Shown: positions 46,758 to 56,904 of the stretch, in pieces
Layout: the number at the start of each line of letters is the position of its first letter
Position numbering within the stretch: position 1 is the first letter of the stretch
Assembly: GCA_039654915.1 (NCBI GenBank)
Contig: CM077597.1
Span: forward strand, 34,818,001 to 34,882,000
Reading direction: 5' to 3'
From: Aquilaria yunnanensis
Taxonomy: Eukaryota; Streptophyta; Magnoliopsida; Malvales; Thymelaeaceae
DNA: 64,000 nucleotides
Made by a program: the position numbers and the translations under genes
Notes under the pieces: generated by a model
Told to the model about the DNA's origin: nothing
The model's database searches: none
Seen by the model: only the letters and a program-made list of their open reading frames with translations

Positions 46758-47180
46758 AGAGAATTGGAGTTTATGGTTGGAGACAAAGTGTGGCTCAAAG
46801 TAGCACCAACCAAAGGCACTATGAGGTTTGGCAAACATAGTAAGCTATCTCCAAGGTACATTGGTCCTTATGAAATACTAGAAAGGGTTAGCAAGGTGGC
46901 TTATAGGTTGGCTCTACCACCAAGTATGTCAAGTGTCCATAATGTTTTCCACATCAGTATGCTTAAGAAGTGTTTGCTAGACACAAAGCATACTACAGCA
47001 GTGGAAGACATACAGTTAGAGCCTAGTTAGACATACAGTTTAGTGGTCCCATGGTCAAAGTTTAGTGGTCACACCATTCTGAAAGAGAGGCGACTTGGGA
47101 AACTGAGAAAGGAATGCAAGAGAGATATCCAGAAGAGTACCCCAAGGTAAAGGCAATTTTGGAGAACCAAAATTTTTAAC
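46758..47180 (+). pseudogene. Del/Tekay-like integrase C-terminus
   Basis: The open segment 46764-47030 reads VGDKVWLKVAPTKGTMRFGK, LSPRYIGPYEILERVSKVAY, RLALPP and VHNVFHISMLKK, the strongly conserved tail of chromovirus-type gypsy integrases. A shifted frame continues with SHHSEREATWETEKGMQERY, the usual HP-EATWE-x-YP end. The rest of the element 5' of this point is absent, and RT text of another lineage abuts it directly. Confidence 0.85.
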
Positions 47181-50100
47181 GGGGGAAGAAATGTTACACC
47201 TTTACAAAATCGGAAAATTACAGCATAAGGACCTAAACTTATATGCTTTAATTTTCACCATAGTGCATGATTTGTGAAGTGTAGAGTATTCAATATACAT
47301 CCCCTTAAGTGAAAAAAACAATGATAGCTCGGTCCTTAAAAAAGCATTGGCACATCGCCTAATTTTCAAGTAACCTATGGACTAAATTGTAAGGTTACAA
47401 AAGTTGGGTACTCAATTGCACAAATCTCTAAAGATGGCTACGGAAAGGACATGGATGGAATTATGAAGAAAGGACATGGATGGAATTAAGGATATTGTTA
47501 GGGACCAAAGTGCTTAAAAAGGCAAAGTTGATCATTTATGGCATAATAGCAACTAAGGATCCAAGTGTCCACCTTTTTGACTAAAAGCTGTAATGACCTT
47601 TGACAAGATTAAAGGTGGTCAAAAACATCATTTTTCCAGCCAAAATGGCTGGAAATAACCTGTCCAAGTTTTGGCCAAATTTTCAAACATTTGCACATAT
47701 ACCACCTTGGTCAAAATGATGTATAAATGAAGAAAAATCTTCATTTCATTGGCATTTTCCTAAAATTTCAGTCTCCAATAGCTAAGACCTCTTCCTTAAG
47801 TTCTTCCATCATCCTCCATAGCCACCATACCTTAAGAAAACAAGAGGAAGCAAGAAAAAGCAAAGAAGACATCAAAGAGGGCAAGAAAACCTAATTTTGT
47901 TTCTATTTGGGTTTTCAGATTTCATAGCAAAGGTAAGGGTTTTCTAAAGTTTCTTGAATTGTTTACTGTATTTCCAAACATCCATGAAGCTAATACCATG
48001 CTTGGAAGAAAGCAACAAGCTCAAGGAACCAAGTATGGGTTAAAGGGAAAGAAGCATGGCAAGGTTTCGGCCTTAGTGTTACCATACTAAAGATGGCACC
48101 AAGAAAGAAGGGTTTCTAGAGCCCAAGTTAGTACTAACTAAGACCTAAAAGACACCTAAGACCAAGCAAAAGCTTGAGGAGGCCTGCCATAGTGATCTTA
48201 TTGTGATATCTCATTGTTTTATTGAAGGATTATGGACTAACCCTAATGTGTTATTGCTGCCAGCATTACATGTGTTTGTTGCTGTGTTTGTTGGTGTATA
48301 TGGTTGCCATATTTGTGTGTATGTGTTGTTTTTGTATGTTTTTATGTCTTTGGATTTCAGGTGGTACGTTGCTATGGAATACTTTATATTGAAAGCCCTT
48401 ACTAAGTTCTTTACAAAGAGCTTACTCCCCTTTCTGTCCATTTTCAGGAACACCTAAAAGAGAACATTCAAACTAATAGCTCTAGTTTGATTTTGTTAGT
48501 GTTGTGCCCAAAAGCCAATAATGAGATGATTGTATTTTTTGCACATTGAGTCATGATATTTTATTAAGGCATTAATCCAGCAATTATGTTTGTTGTTTTG
48601 TTTCTGCGTAACTTAACAAACATAATTGTAACCCTAGAATAATGATATTCTTAAACGTCCCTAGTCTAGTATTATTGTGGAGCGGGTTGCAATAATACAT
48701 AACGACTAGCATATGTGGAGACTAATATGAGATATGTAGTCTACATATGGGTACAAGTTGGAGAACTTGTGTACTGGATCGACCCACCATGAGAACACTA
48801 CATGGATCGTTATATGAGTGTCATAAGTGATTCTCATAGTGATCATGGTATATGTAGTCCTTCGACCTAAGATCATCAAGGTTCCCTACATATGAGTCAC
48901 ATACTTTGATACTTTCCTTTGTTGCTCGTAACTGAGTGAACTTGAAGGAGGTCATTGGGTATGTCACATATCATGCGGAGGGATTTGTATGATCAAGATG
49001 GGATTGGTCCCTCCTATGTAACGGGAGTGATATCTTCGGGCCCTTTGATAGAGTAAGACTTAGAAAAATGCATGGCCATGCTCAGATGAGTTGATATACG
49101 ATATCAATGTCATCAGTTTAAGTTGGTCTACTCGGTAATCAAGAAACCAAAGGTTGGGCTATACGAGAGTGACACATTCCATGTCTCGTGCTTAGTCTTG
49201 ATATCTTGGACAAAGGAAAAATGGCATATATCGGTGATGATCATAAAGGTTTAGTCGAATCATCGACAATCTTGTCACTTGGGTAGCAATGATGTGTTGC
49301 TAGACACCGCTCATTGCTTATGATCATAAATGTGATTTATGATCATTGCCAATGTGGTAAAAGCCTATTGGGTCGCACACATAGACCTATTTGGATCATT
49401 AGAGTACATGGGCTAATAATTTGGGCTTTGGTTTCACAATAATTTCGTATTAATAATGGGCCCAATAGTTGAGCCATTATTAAGCCCGAAATTAAAGCCT
49501 AATTGGATTAGGGTTTTGAAACCTATTAGGCCTGGAAGTTGAGTCTCACTATAAATACAACTTCTAGTGAAAAATTCACACGTCTTCTTGCCCTAGCCTC
49601 CCAAAAGGACAGCCGCACTCTTCTCTTGCATTTTCTTGGAGGACGCAAGCTAGCACTGCGAGCGCAAGAGAAATGCATCTGCCGGGACGTGGTGGAAGCG
49701 TGGTGATCCCGAGAGGCTCGTGTGGATACCATAGAGAGCCTGAACATGTCAACTATTTAGGTTTTGTGATTCGACTCTACAGTTCAGTGAGAGATCTCAA
49801 CCGAAAATTAGGTATGAAAATTTTCGAACACCCGGTTTACCTCGTTTCACTTGGATCCTGGAGGGTTTCGGTTAAATTTCGCTATGCTGTTTGGCTCCCG
49901 AAACCCATCATATTTTTCCTATGAAATTTCAGGTACATGAACTTCAATATGTCTAGTATTAAAGTAGAGTTTTTCGTGATTTTTAGAGCACATTTGCTAA
50001 TTTTATTGTTGGTACTTTTTGCCTTACGCAGCAGCTGTCTTTTGAAGTTTCTGGAGTGCGTTATGGTTGTAAGGCTGTCCAAGAAGCTACCAACTAAGAT

Positions 50101-50250
50101 AGGACATATTTATGATGCATATATGCATGTAAATTCACTATGGATGGTGTATGGATGATATATGAAGCAATAAAGTGATGTTTGAGGTTGAATGTTCAAT
50201 TTTGTCCATTTTGCAACTCATTAGCTATTCCAAAGAAAATTATGTTTAAT
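47181..50250 (+). repeat. Del-like 3' LTR with PPT, split by LTR H
   Basis: The polypurine tract GGGGGAAGAA (47181-47190) precedes TGTTACACCTTTACAAAATC at 47192. LTR text 47192-48493 and from 49916 onward is the sister of the minus-strand solo LTR at 27673-29302. The right end is not certain; 50250 is an estimate from the sister's length. The ORF at 48203-48457 lies in the LTR and is not called. Confidence 0.7.
48494..49910 (+). mobile_element. Copia solo LTR H
   Basis: 1,417 bp, TGTTAGTGTTGTGCCC to CCCGAAACCCATCA (mutated end). Flanks GATTT (48489-48493) and TATTT (49911-49915) are a TSD with one mismatch. Older LTR subtype, like A and F. Palindrome intact at 49320-49346. Confidence 0.93.
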
Positions 50251-51490
50251 GTTTATGGAATGCCACTAAATTCATGGAAATGACTTTCCCAAGTGTTTAA
50301 TACATGTAAGAACCTACCCATGTTGGTTTTGCAACTGGAACTGAAGTGTATGAATTGTATGAAATTTTGTATGGGCATTATGGTCATTAGTTGTATAGAT
50401 TTGGTACCTTGTACTGCAAGAGCCATAAATTACTGTACATAATGATTTTGGCCATGCAATTTTGACCACACCTAGAGTACATAAATACGTTGAACTGGAA
50501 TTTAGAATTTCTAAATTTGGAACTCTGTAGCCAAAGATATGACATTCCAAAGTTGGCTAAGTTACTGTTTATCTGGTCAGAATTTGGTAACCAATTTCAA
50601 AAATCCATAACTTGGTCCATAGGTGGGCTTTTGATGTAAAATAAAATTTATTGGTTTTCTCTAGGTCTCTACTTGATAATGGTACAAAGAAAACAGGGGG
50701 TTACATGGCTATAATGATACAGTTTATTAGTGGAAGTTACAGGTGCAGTGGCTGGCCACTAGAACTTAACAACATTGCCTAATGTGTGGAAGCCAAAACT
50801 AATAATTGTGCTAGTGTTTTTCTTCTTAGCTGCCATAGTGTGCATAAATGCAAATATTTGTGTTATGGTTTGACCAATATACATATATTTTCATAAAGAC
50901 CAAGAGGGTCACTTGGGTAATATAGTGAGCATTGTTCTGATGGCCTATAGAACATGCATAGCTCTTGGGAGATTGACACATTAAACATTGTCACCGTATT
51001 TAAGCTCAGAATGGTAACACATTTCCCCTAAAATTTTTTCTTATAGACAGATCTATGAAAAAGATGAAAGAGAGTCCATAAGTACATTGAATCGAGGGTT
51101 AGCCATCAAGGGAACAACCACCTAGGACTTACTATGAAAAATAACCCACTCTTCAACTAAGGGCGGCCATTAGGGGGAACAATCCCCCAAAACCTACTTG
51201 AGGCTAACACACTCCTAACTGAACAAAGGCCTAGAGCCAAATTAAAAAAGATGGACCACCAAAAAGGGGAAAACAACTCCTACAGATGGCACCAAAACTA
51301 TCAGCTAAGTGTATGATTGCTAAAAACACAAATTTACATCAATAATATGAAAGAAAAAAGTACAAAAACAGGCATTTCATTAATACGACCATTAGAACTC
51401 TTTACAAAAGCAACCATAGATGCACAATGAAGCTACGAATTGATGTATAAAAGCCATAAGCTAGGTATTGGAGGCAACACACAAGTCCAT
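50251..51490. other. Unassigned AT-rich sequence
   Basis: May include the end of the Del-like LTR and a scar where Tat II pol was lost. No ORF with a domain. A small hairpin (GGGGG AACAAT CCCCC) lies near 51174-51190. Confidence 0.4.
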
Positions 51491-51499
51491 CATACTTGG

Positions 51500-51716
51500 C
51501 TAGTTCAAGGATTTGAAAGGCACACTAGAGGAGAAGCATGAATAATATGCAGCCTAGTTGAAGGATTTGATGGGGACACTATAGGAGAAGTATGAATAAT
51601 ATGCAACCCAGTTGAATGATCTGAATAGGACACTAGAATGGAAGCATAAATAATACATAGACCAATTGAAGGATCTTAATGGGATACTAGGGGTAAGCAT
51701 GAATAATGTGGAGGAT
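51500..51716 (+). repeat. Four 54-bp repeats encoding an 18-residue coiled-coil unit
   Basis: Four direct units in one frame. A typical unit reads QLKDLxGTLEEKHE-x-YA with x = stop: Gln positions are mostly TAA or TAG. Period 54 bp = 18 codons, consistent with a heptad-like coiled coil. Units start near 51500, 51554, 51608 and 51662. Divergence is moderate. Not recognised as part of gag, pol or the antisense gene; it lies just past the aORF II end. Confidence 0.7.
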
Positions 51717-51749
51717 ACGGTGCAAAAAATGATGCCCCTCTAACAATCA

Positions 51750-54463
51750 ATGCCCTTCCTCAAAATAGCCATAAGGGCCACTTAGAAATCATCCCTGGGA
51801 TGAGCTTCCTCAGTGTCTTTTGCCTGCAACTACTCATTAAAAATGTCACTCCTGCTTTCCCCTCCTTTAGCCACACGTTGAAGTTTGAACCTAGCACTTT
51901 ATAAGTTGATAGGAAAGAAAAGTCTAGGTTTTCCCACTTTACTTGAAAGTGGCAGCTAAAGAAGCCCTTCTTGAATTCATCGAAGGCCTCCTTACTGAGC
52001 CCCTTTTCCACCTTTCGAAGGAGGAAGCTGAGTTCCTTCACACAGGTGTTAGCTTTGGCCTAAAGTTCTTGGTATGCTTTGTGCCCTTAACACCCTAAGA
52101 AGCCAACCCTCATGATTTGCTCCACGATGGGCATCATTGTAATGGATGAACTTGAGCTAGCCTCACCCTGAACTGATATTGAACCTAGCGGAGCCAGCTC
52201 ATTCATCGGCAAAGACAACTCAATGACCCTAATTTTGTCCTCGGTAGCATTAGTTAGGTTCATAGCCACTAAACCTTGGCATTGGCTTCGGCCTCCCATT
52301 TCTCAGCCTTCCAAAGGGTCTTCAATGACTCTTTCAGCTTTAAGTCCCAAGTCCTCGGAGTGCTCATCCTCCTTCTTGCCCTCCTTCATGTCTTTGAAAT
52401 CCTTGGCTAGGTTTTCCTTCACAGTGCGTTTTGCCTCTAGCTCATTCTTCATCAGCTCCTTCAAAGGCTTTAGGTTGTCTACTTGCAAAGACAACAGCTA
52501 CAAAGCCTTATCATGAATGGCACGCCTCTCCCTAATGGCATAGGTGATGATGGCCTATCGGGAACAAATTGATTAATGCTTAACATAGAAGAACACCTAA
52601 GTGAAAACAAATAACAAGTATACCTAAAGAAGGCTGCACTTGATGCTCATCAATTAGGAACTGTCCCTATGGGAAGGATAGGCAGGACGGTGCCAATCTC
52701 TTGGAGTTCTTAACTTCTCCAAATTTGATGGGTAATATCGCTACGATCCTCCAAGATTGACTCACCCACACAAACCACCCATTAGGGGTTAAACACCTAA
52801 TCAGGCAAAATCTTCTTAAGAGCCAGACCATGTCCTTGAGCTGGGCCTCATTCAGTGATTAAGTTGCAAGCCTGGAAACAGTCATCCACTTCTAGCTTGA
52901 AAAGGTCTCGGTGGGTGGACTTAGAAAGTGCCCCAGGCTACCCCCTAACAATGCCTTTTCACAAATGACCCCCGGTGGGATCTTGCCAAGAAGAGGAGGA
53001 AGAGAGCCTGGCGCCATTTACTTTTGGGAGGTTTCCCCATATCCTTTTCTCTAAGATGCCACTGGTGCCTTTAGGTCCATGGCAAAAGAGGACCAAGTGC
53101 CTTTGGATTGCTTCATAAGAAGGGCTAGATAAAAAGACCCACAGTCAGCATAGAATAATGTCAAATCAATGAACTGATGTTATAGAAAGAAAAGCCATTG
53201 AAATGAATGCCATTGTTGCACCCATTTTGTAAAGCCTCTGCCTCGAGGGGAATTAAAGGACATGACCATTTTTGCGTCAATTGAGCCCCCAGAGTAAACT
53301 CCGATAACTCCACCAATAAGGGTGAAAATATGGAAGATTGAGTCATAGGAGACTTCTTTGTAGCCCCCAACTTGTGCACTACCTTAGGTGGAAGGACTTG
53401 GAGCTTATAGGCATTCACAAGTGCGTCAGCAATGCTCTTGCATCTCTTCATGAACTCCTTGGCACAGCCACCCATCTTTGCAAGAAAAACCATCTAACTT
53501 GTAAGAAGTAAGGAAGCTCAAACACATGTTCAATGAATGACTCTTAGTATCCGAAGGGCCTCGTTGTGCTTGGAAGGCTATTTGAAAAGAGCCCACCAAC
53601 TTCCCCTTTTGCCCTGGACCCAGTTGGTGGAGTCCATCACTTTCGAATAGCTTAGGTGTCCCTTACTAATTCCTGCCTACATAAGCGATGTCTCCCTAAT
53701 CTCTGTATGGTGAATGAGGAATAAAGTCAAAAATTTATCATTCCCCAATCACTGAATCTAGCCAAGTGATCAGCTCGATGTATGGGCGGTGGCCCTCATA
53801 GCCTTCATATATTAACAGTCTTTAGGCCACACCTTGTTGGGGGGTACTAGCACACTCACACGGGAAGCCCCATGTTGGTTCCTTTAAAGCAAAGAAAAAG
53901 TGATCCTTCCATTCCACCAACAAATCTTTGCAACTAATGAAGACAAAAGACTTGTTCCCGCATTTGTTGATGGAAGAAATATGGAAAAATAATGAATCCT
54001 TCTTCAAATCTAGCATATTAAAATAGAGGATGACCTTCAAAAGAGGATTTATAATCACCATCTTGTAGTAGATGATAAAATCATTTATATGCACAAAAGA
54101 CTTCGGCGTCAATTGTGAGAACGTCACTTATTAGTGATTGTAAAACTATTCCACCGAGGGTGTAAAGGGAAATAGAGCCCTGTTTGCAATTGTCTTGTGA
54201 ATATGGTGAAGACATTGACCCTCTTGTCACCTTTTAGGAGGCCCTCATCCTTTAATGCTTGTTTGTAGAAGAGGGCAACCATGGTGCCTTAGGAAAAAAG
54301 ACCCTTTGTTGGTTCGTGGGGAGCGTATCCTCAGTGAGCTCCGTGTTTGCTCCCTTTAATACCCCAAATTGGGGGCTAATGGCCCCTTTGAGGAATTAGC
54401 TTTGCTAGGGGAAATAGACACCTCATTGGCAGTAGCACTTGAAGATGACCTTGGGGATGCCAT
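51750..54463 (-). pseudogene. aORF II: antisense gene of Tat II
   Basis: Minus-strand gene opposite to Tat II gag. The start at 54463 (MASPRSSSSATANEVS) is a Ser-rich N-terminus like that expected for aORFs. The early domain (53822-54127) reads TFSQLTPKSFVHINDFIIYY, FFHISS and WKDHFFFALKEPTWGFP, resembling Transposase_28-type gypsy proteins as in aORF I. Then come LVNAYKLQVLPPKVV (53161-53493), a charged coiled-coil segment (52303-52494: LKELMKNELEAKRTVKENLA) and a C-terminal block VKELSFLLRKVEKGLSKEAF near 52000. Several stops and shifts. Same position relative to the LTR as aORF I. Function unknown. Confidence 0.6.
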
Positions 54464-54784
54464 CTAGAAAACTCAGTGTGGAACATGGCAAGCCTGCCTC
54501 CAACATATATAAAGCGCTACGGAAAAGCAACTAATAAACCAAAATGGTAGAAAACAAAAACCAAGACAAAATACCAAAAAAATTGATAGATTGATATACA
54601 ACAAAATAAAGTAAAAAAGAAGAAGTTCACTACTTAATTAAAATCGCCTCTAAAAGAATGAGAAGGAACGGCCGAACAATGCCAGAGAAGGACTTCGAAC
54701 AAGAGCAAGTAGAGACTTCAAAGGAAAACTAAGAGCAGTAGAAGACATTCAAATAGTGAAAGTGGTAAAGGAAAACATCCTACA

Positions 54785-54794
54785 CTATATATAG
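54785..54794 (-). promoter_or_regulatory. Candidate TATA box for aORF II
   Basis: CTATATATAG, palindromic and so readable on the minus strand, about 320 bp before the aORF II ATG. The arrangement parallels the box before aORF I. A second TATA-like text (TTTATATATG, about 54500-54512) is nearer. Sequence evidence only. Confidence 0.4.
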
Positions 54795-54799
54795 GCATA

Positions 54800-55250
54800 C
54801 CCATGACTCTTCAGTAACCTCCTTGGAAACTGTCACCATAACCATGGTGGATTTTTAGCCTACTAAGGAAAGGACACATGGTAGAGGCGTTCTTTAAAGA
54901 GTCACGCTGAGTCACTTCTTTTTAGATGTATTTAATAGGTGTCGTTTCATCTCCCCACTTGACCATTAACTTTGATACGCAGAGGAAGATAATGAAATAG
55001 AGGGTATCACCCTAGGAATGGCAACGTATTTACAATTTCTTTAGGAAGCTACAAAAAGAGGCATCATACCCCATTTCTTTGTGAACAACAATGTATGAAA
55101 CAAAGTAGCAACACGAAGAGAGGGCATCGTACCCCCTCATAAAGACAACGTCCTTCAGAAAATGTCAACTTGGAAACAACAGCACTTTGGACCCGTTAAA
55201 AGAAAAATGCAAGACCCTAGCTCACATTTTCCTAAAGGGAGAGGGAGTTA
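54800..55250 (+). repeat. Tat II 3' UTR with degenerate repeats and PPT
   Basis: Three imperfect units of about 60 bp beginning (A)GAGGGTATCACCCTA, AGAGGCATCATACCCC and AGAGGGCATCGTACCCC (about 54995-55180), comparable to the Tat I 3' UTR array. It ends in AAAGGGAGAGGGAG (55234-55247), a polypurine tract. Confidence 0.5.
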
Positions 55251-55857
55251 TGTGTAGTGCATAGGCCAAACCTGAGGACCCACAGAAGGTAGATCCATGG
55301 AGGATGGGCTCAAGATAAAAGGCCCAGCAGGCTAAAAAAGGAAACCCACCCAAGATGAAAATAGAATCCCAACATTACAGCACTGATTGAAAGATTTCCA
55401 TCATAGAGTGATTCTAGCATCCTAGAGCTTAGATGTTGTCTTTGTACGTAGAATCTTTGTTCACCATATATCAAGCTACAGAGCTAGGACTATTAGTATC
55501 CTTGAAACACTAGTGAGTGCCGAAATAAGGTGAGTTCAAAAGAGTTTTTTCAATACACAATGCCTTACCAAACACCTGTGAGGTAGAATACAAATGAATC
55601 TTTTCTTCCTGAACATATTTAGTTCAAGTTTTTTGAATGGAAAGATAGGATATGAAATAGCTTCCCTCAAAATAGGATTAGATGCAACTTGACTTTGAGC
55701 TCAATGCAGAAGTCTTGGAAAAAGATAATTACACAATACTCCAAATCAAACCTATAATCTCTTGCTATGATTTGCCAACATCCCAGCACGAAGCAATTTA
55801 TAGATTTCTAGGGGTATATCATTGAATTATTCCTTTTTGGCAATCAGTTTGGTAAAT
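55251..55857 (+). repeat. Probable Tat II 3' LTR
   Basis: Begins TGTGTAGTGCATAGGCC just after the polypurine tract. The end and the matching 5' LTR were not found. No gene. Confidence 0.4.
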
Positions 55858-56348
55858 GGCACTCATTGTCCCTAGACAATCAATTGTTGCACTATTCATC
55901 CTACAACTATCATTAATTTTGCACTATTTCTCATTCGTTAGTTCTGTCGTTAAAATGGGCCAAATTTAGCACATGAACTAAATCGGGAGTGTAAAAAAAA
56001 ATTTGACCATGAACAACAAAAATTTCTGAACTTTTAAAATGTTTCCAAGGTTCAATTCCTCTTACTCCCCTCTATAACTTTTATTAGAATATTAAATCCA
56101 AAATCTCAGCCTATCACCTTCAAATTCTCACCGGAACTTTGAAACTCAAAAGTTTTCATCTTTGTTGTCAAGTTCCTCTTTTAGACCCCAAGTTTAGTCT
56201 GTTTGCTCAATTTGGCTGATTTTAATTGTACGACTATTGGCAGAAGAATTGTGTAACATTAAAGATAGTTTCAGGATAAATGATGCAACAATCAATAATT
56301 TAAGGATAAATAAAAAATATGAATCATAGTTTAGGAACAATAGATGCC
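55858..56348. mobile_element. Long-inverted-repeat element (MULE/foldback-like)
   Basis: 491 bp whose outer arms of about 150 bp are imperfect inverted repeats: left GGCACTCATTGTCCCTAGAC ... TTGTTGCACTATTCATCCT ... ACTATCATTAATTTTGCAC; right arm, complemented, GGCATCTATTGTTCCTAAAC ... TTGTTGCATCATTTATCCT ... ACTATCTTTAATGTTACAC. No ORF with a domain and no clear TSD, so it is old. Class is inferred only from the long arms. Confidence 0.65.
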
Positions 56349-56904
56349 ACACACTAATTTGTTCAGGTTTGCCGGTATTCAATAAAACCCATCTTCCGGG
56401 AGAGGCAATAACCCAATATCCAACAAACATCTACAAGTAGAAGCCCAATATCTCAACACGAAATGGTTAAGAGTTATGTAAAGACACAATTTGCAGCGGC
56501 CCAATTACAAGTTATCCCATTGATGGCGTCTACCGCAAAACACATTACACGACATTTGACGATCCTCTACTTTCAGATCCTCCTCTGTACCATACTCTCA
56601 AACCTCCCCTATTTTTCTCCACAAAACTCACATGAACCGAGTAACAAAAAAAGAAAAATAAAACTCGCATGAACCGCCCAAATAGATCCAAAACAAGAGC
56701 AACTGAGAATACCCTGCACAGAATCAGACTAAACAAGCACACATTCTAAACTTATGATGACAATACTTGTGATAAGAGGCTAAAGAGTCACTCATCCAAG
56801 CACAAAAACGAATGTCTCGAAACATGCTTTCGCACCTTGCTTCTTTCCTAGGTGATCAATCAGTTTCAGGGGAGTTTTTTGAAAGTTAGAAACATTAGCG
56901 CTCG
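56349..56904. other. Intergenic and 3' flank of the DUF789 gene
   Basis: No gene supported. The part nearest 56905 is presumably 3' UTR of the minus-strand gene. The exact polyadenylation site could not be placed. Confidence 0.4.

Larger units (their letters stand above)
41270..55850 (+). mobile_element. Tat-type Ty3/gypsy element 'Tat II', rearranged
   Basis: Plus-strand order: gag (41270-41716 and 44567-45440), protease (45542-46226), N-terminal RT (46350-46757), then a break into a Del-like element, then a minus-strand antisense gene (51750-54463), a repeat-bearing 3' UTR, a polypurine tract (55234-55247) and an LTR start (TGTGTAGTGC, 55251). Most of RT, RNase H and integrase are missing. 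It has the same layout as Tat I but clearly different sequence. Insertions are copia LTRs F, G and H and the Del fragment. The ends are approximate. Confidence 0.65.

Noticed and set aside
48203..48457. 84-codon hydrophobic plus ORF and its homologue at 28016-28222
   Set aside because: Both lie in Del-like LTRs in a T/G-rich, leader-like part; similarity is due to shared LTR ancestry and frames are not conserved.
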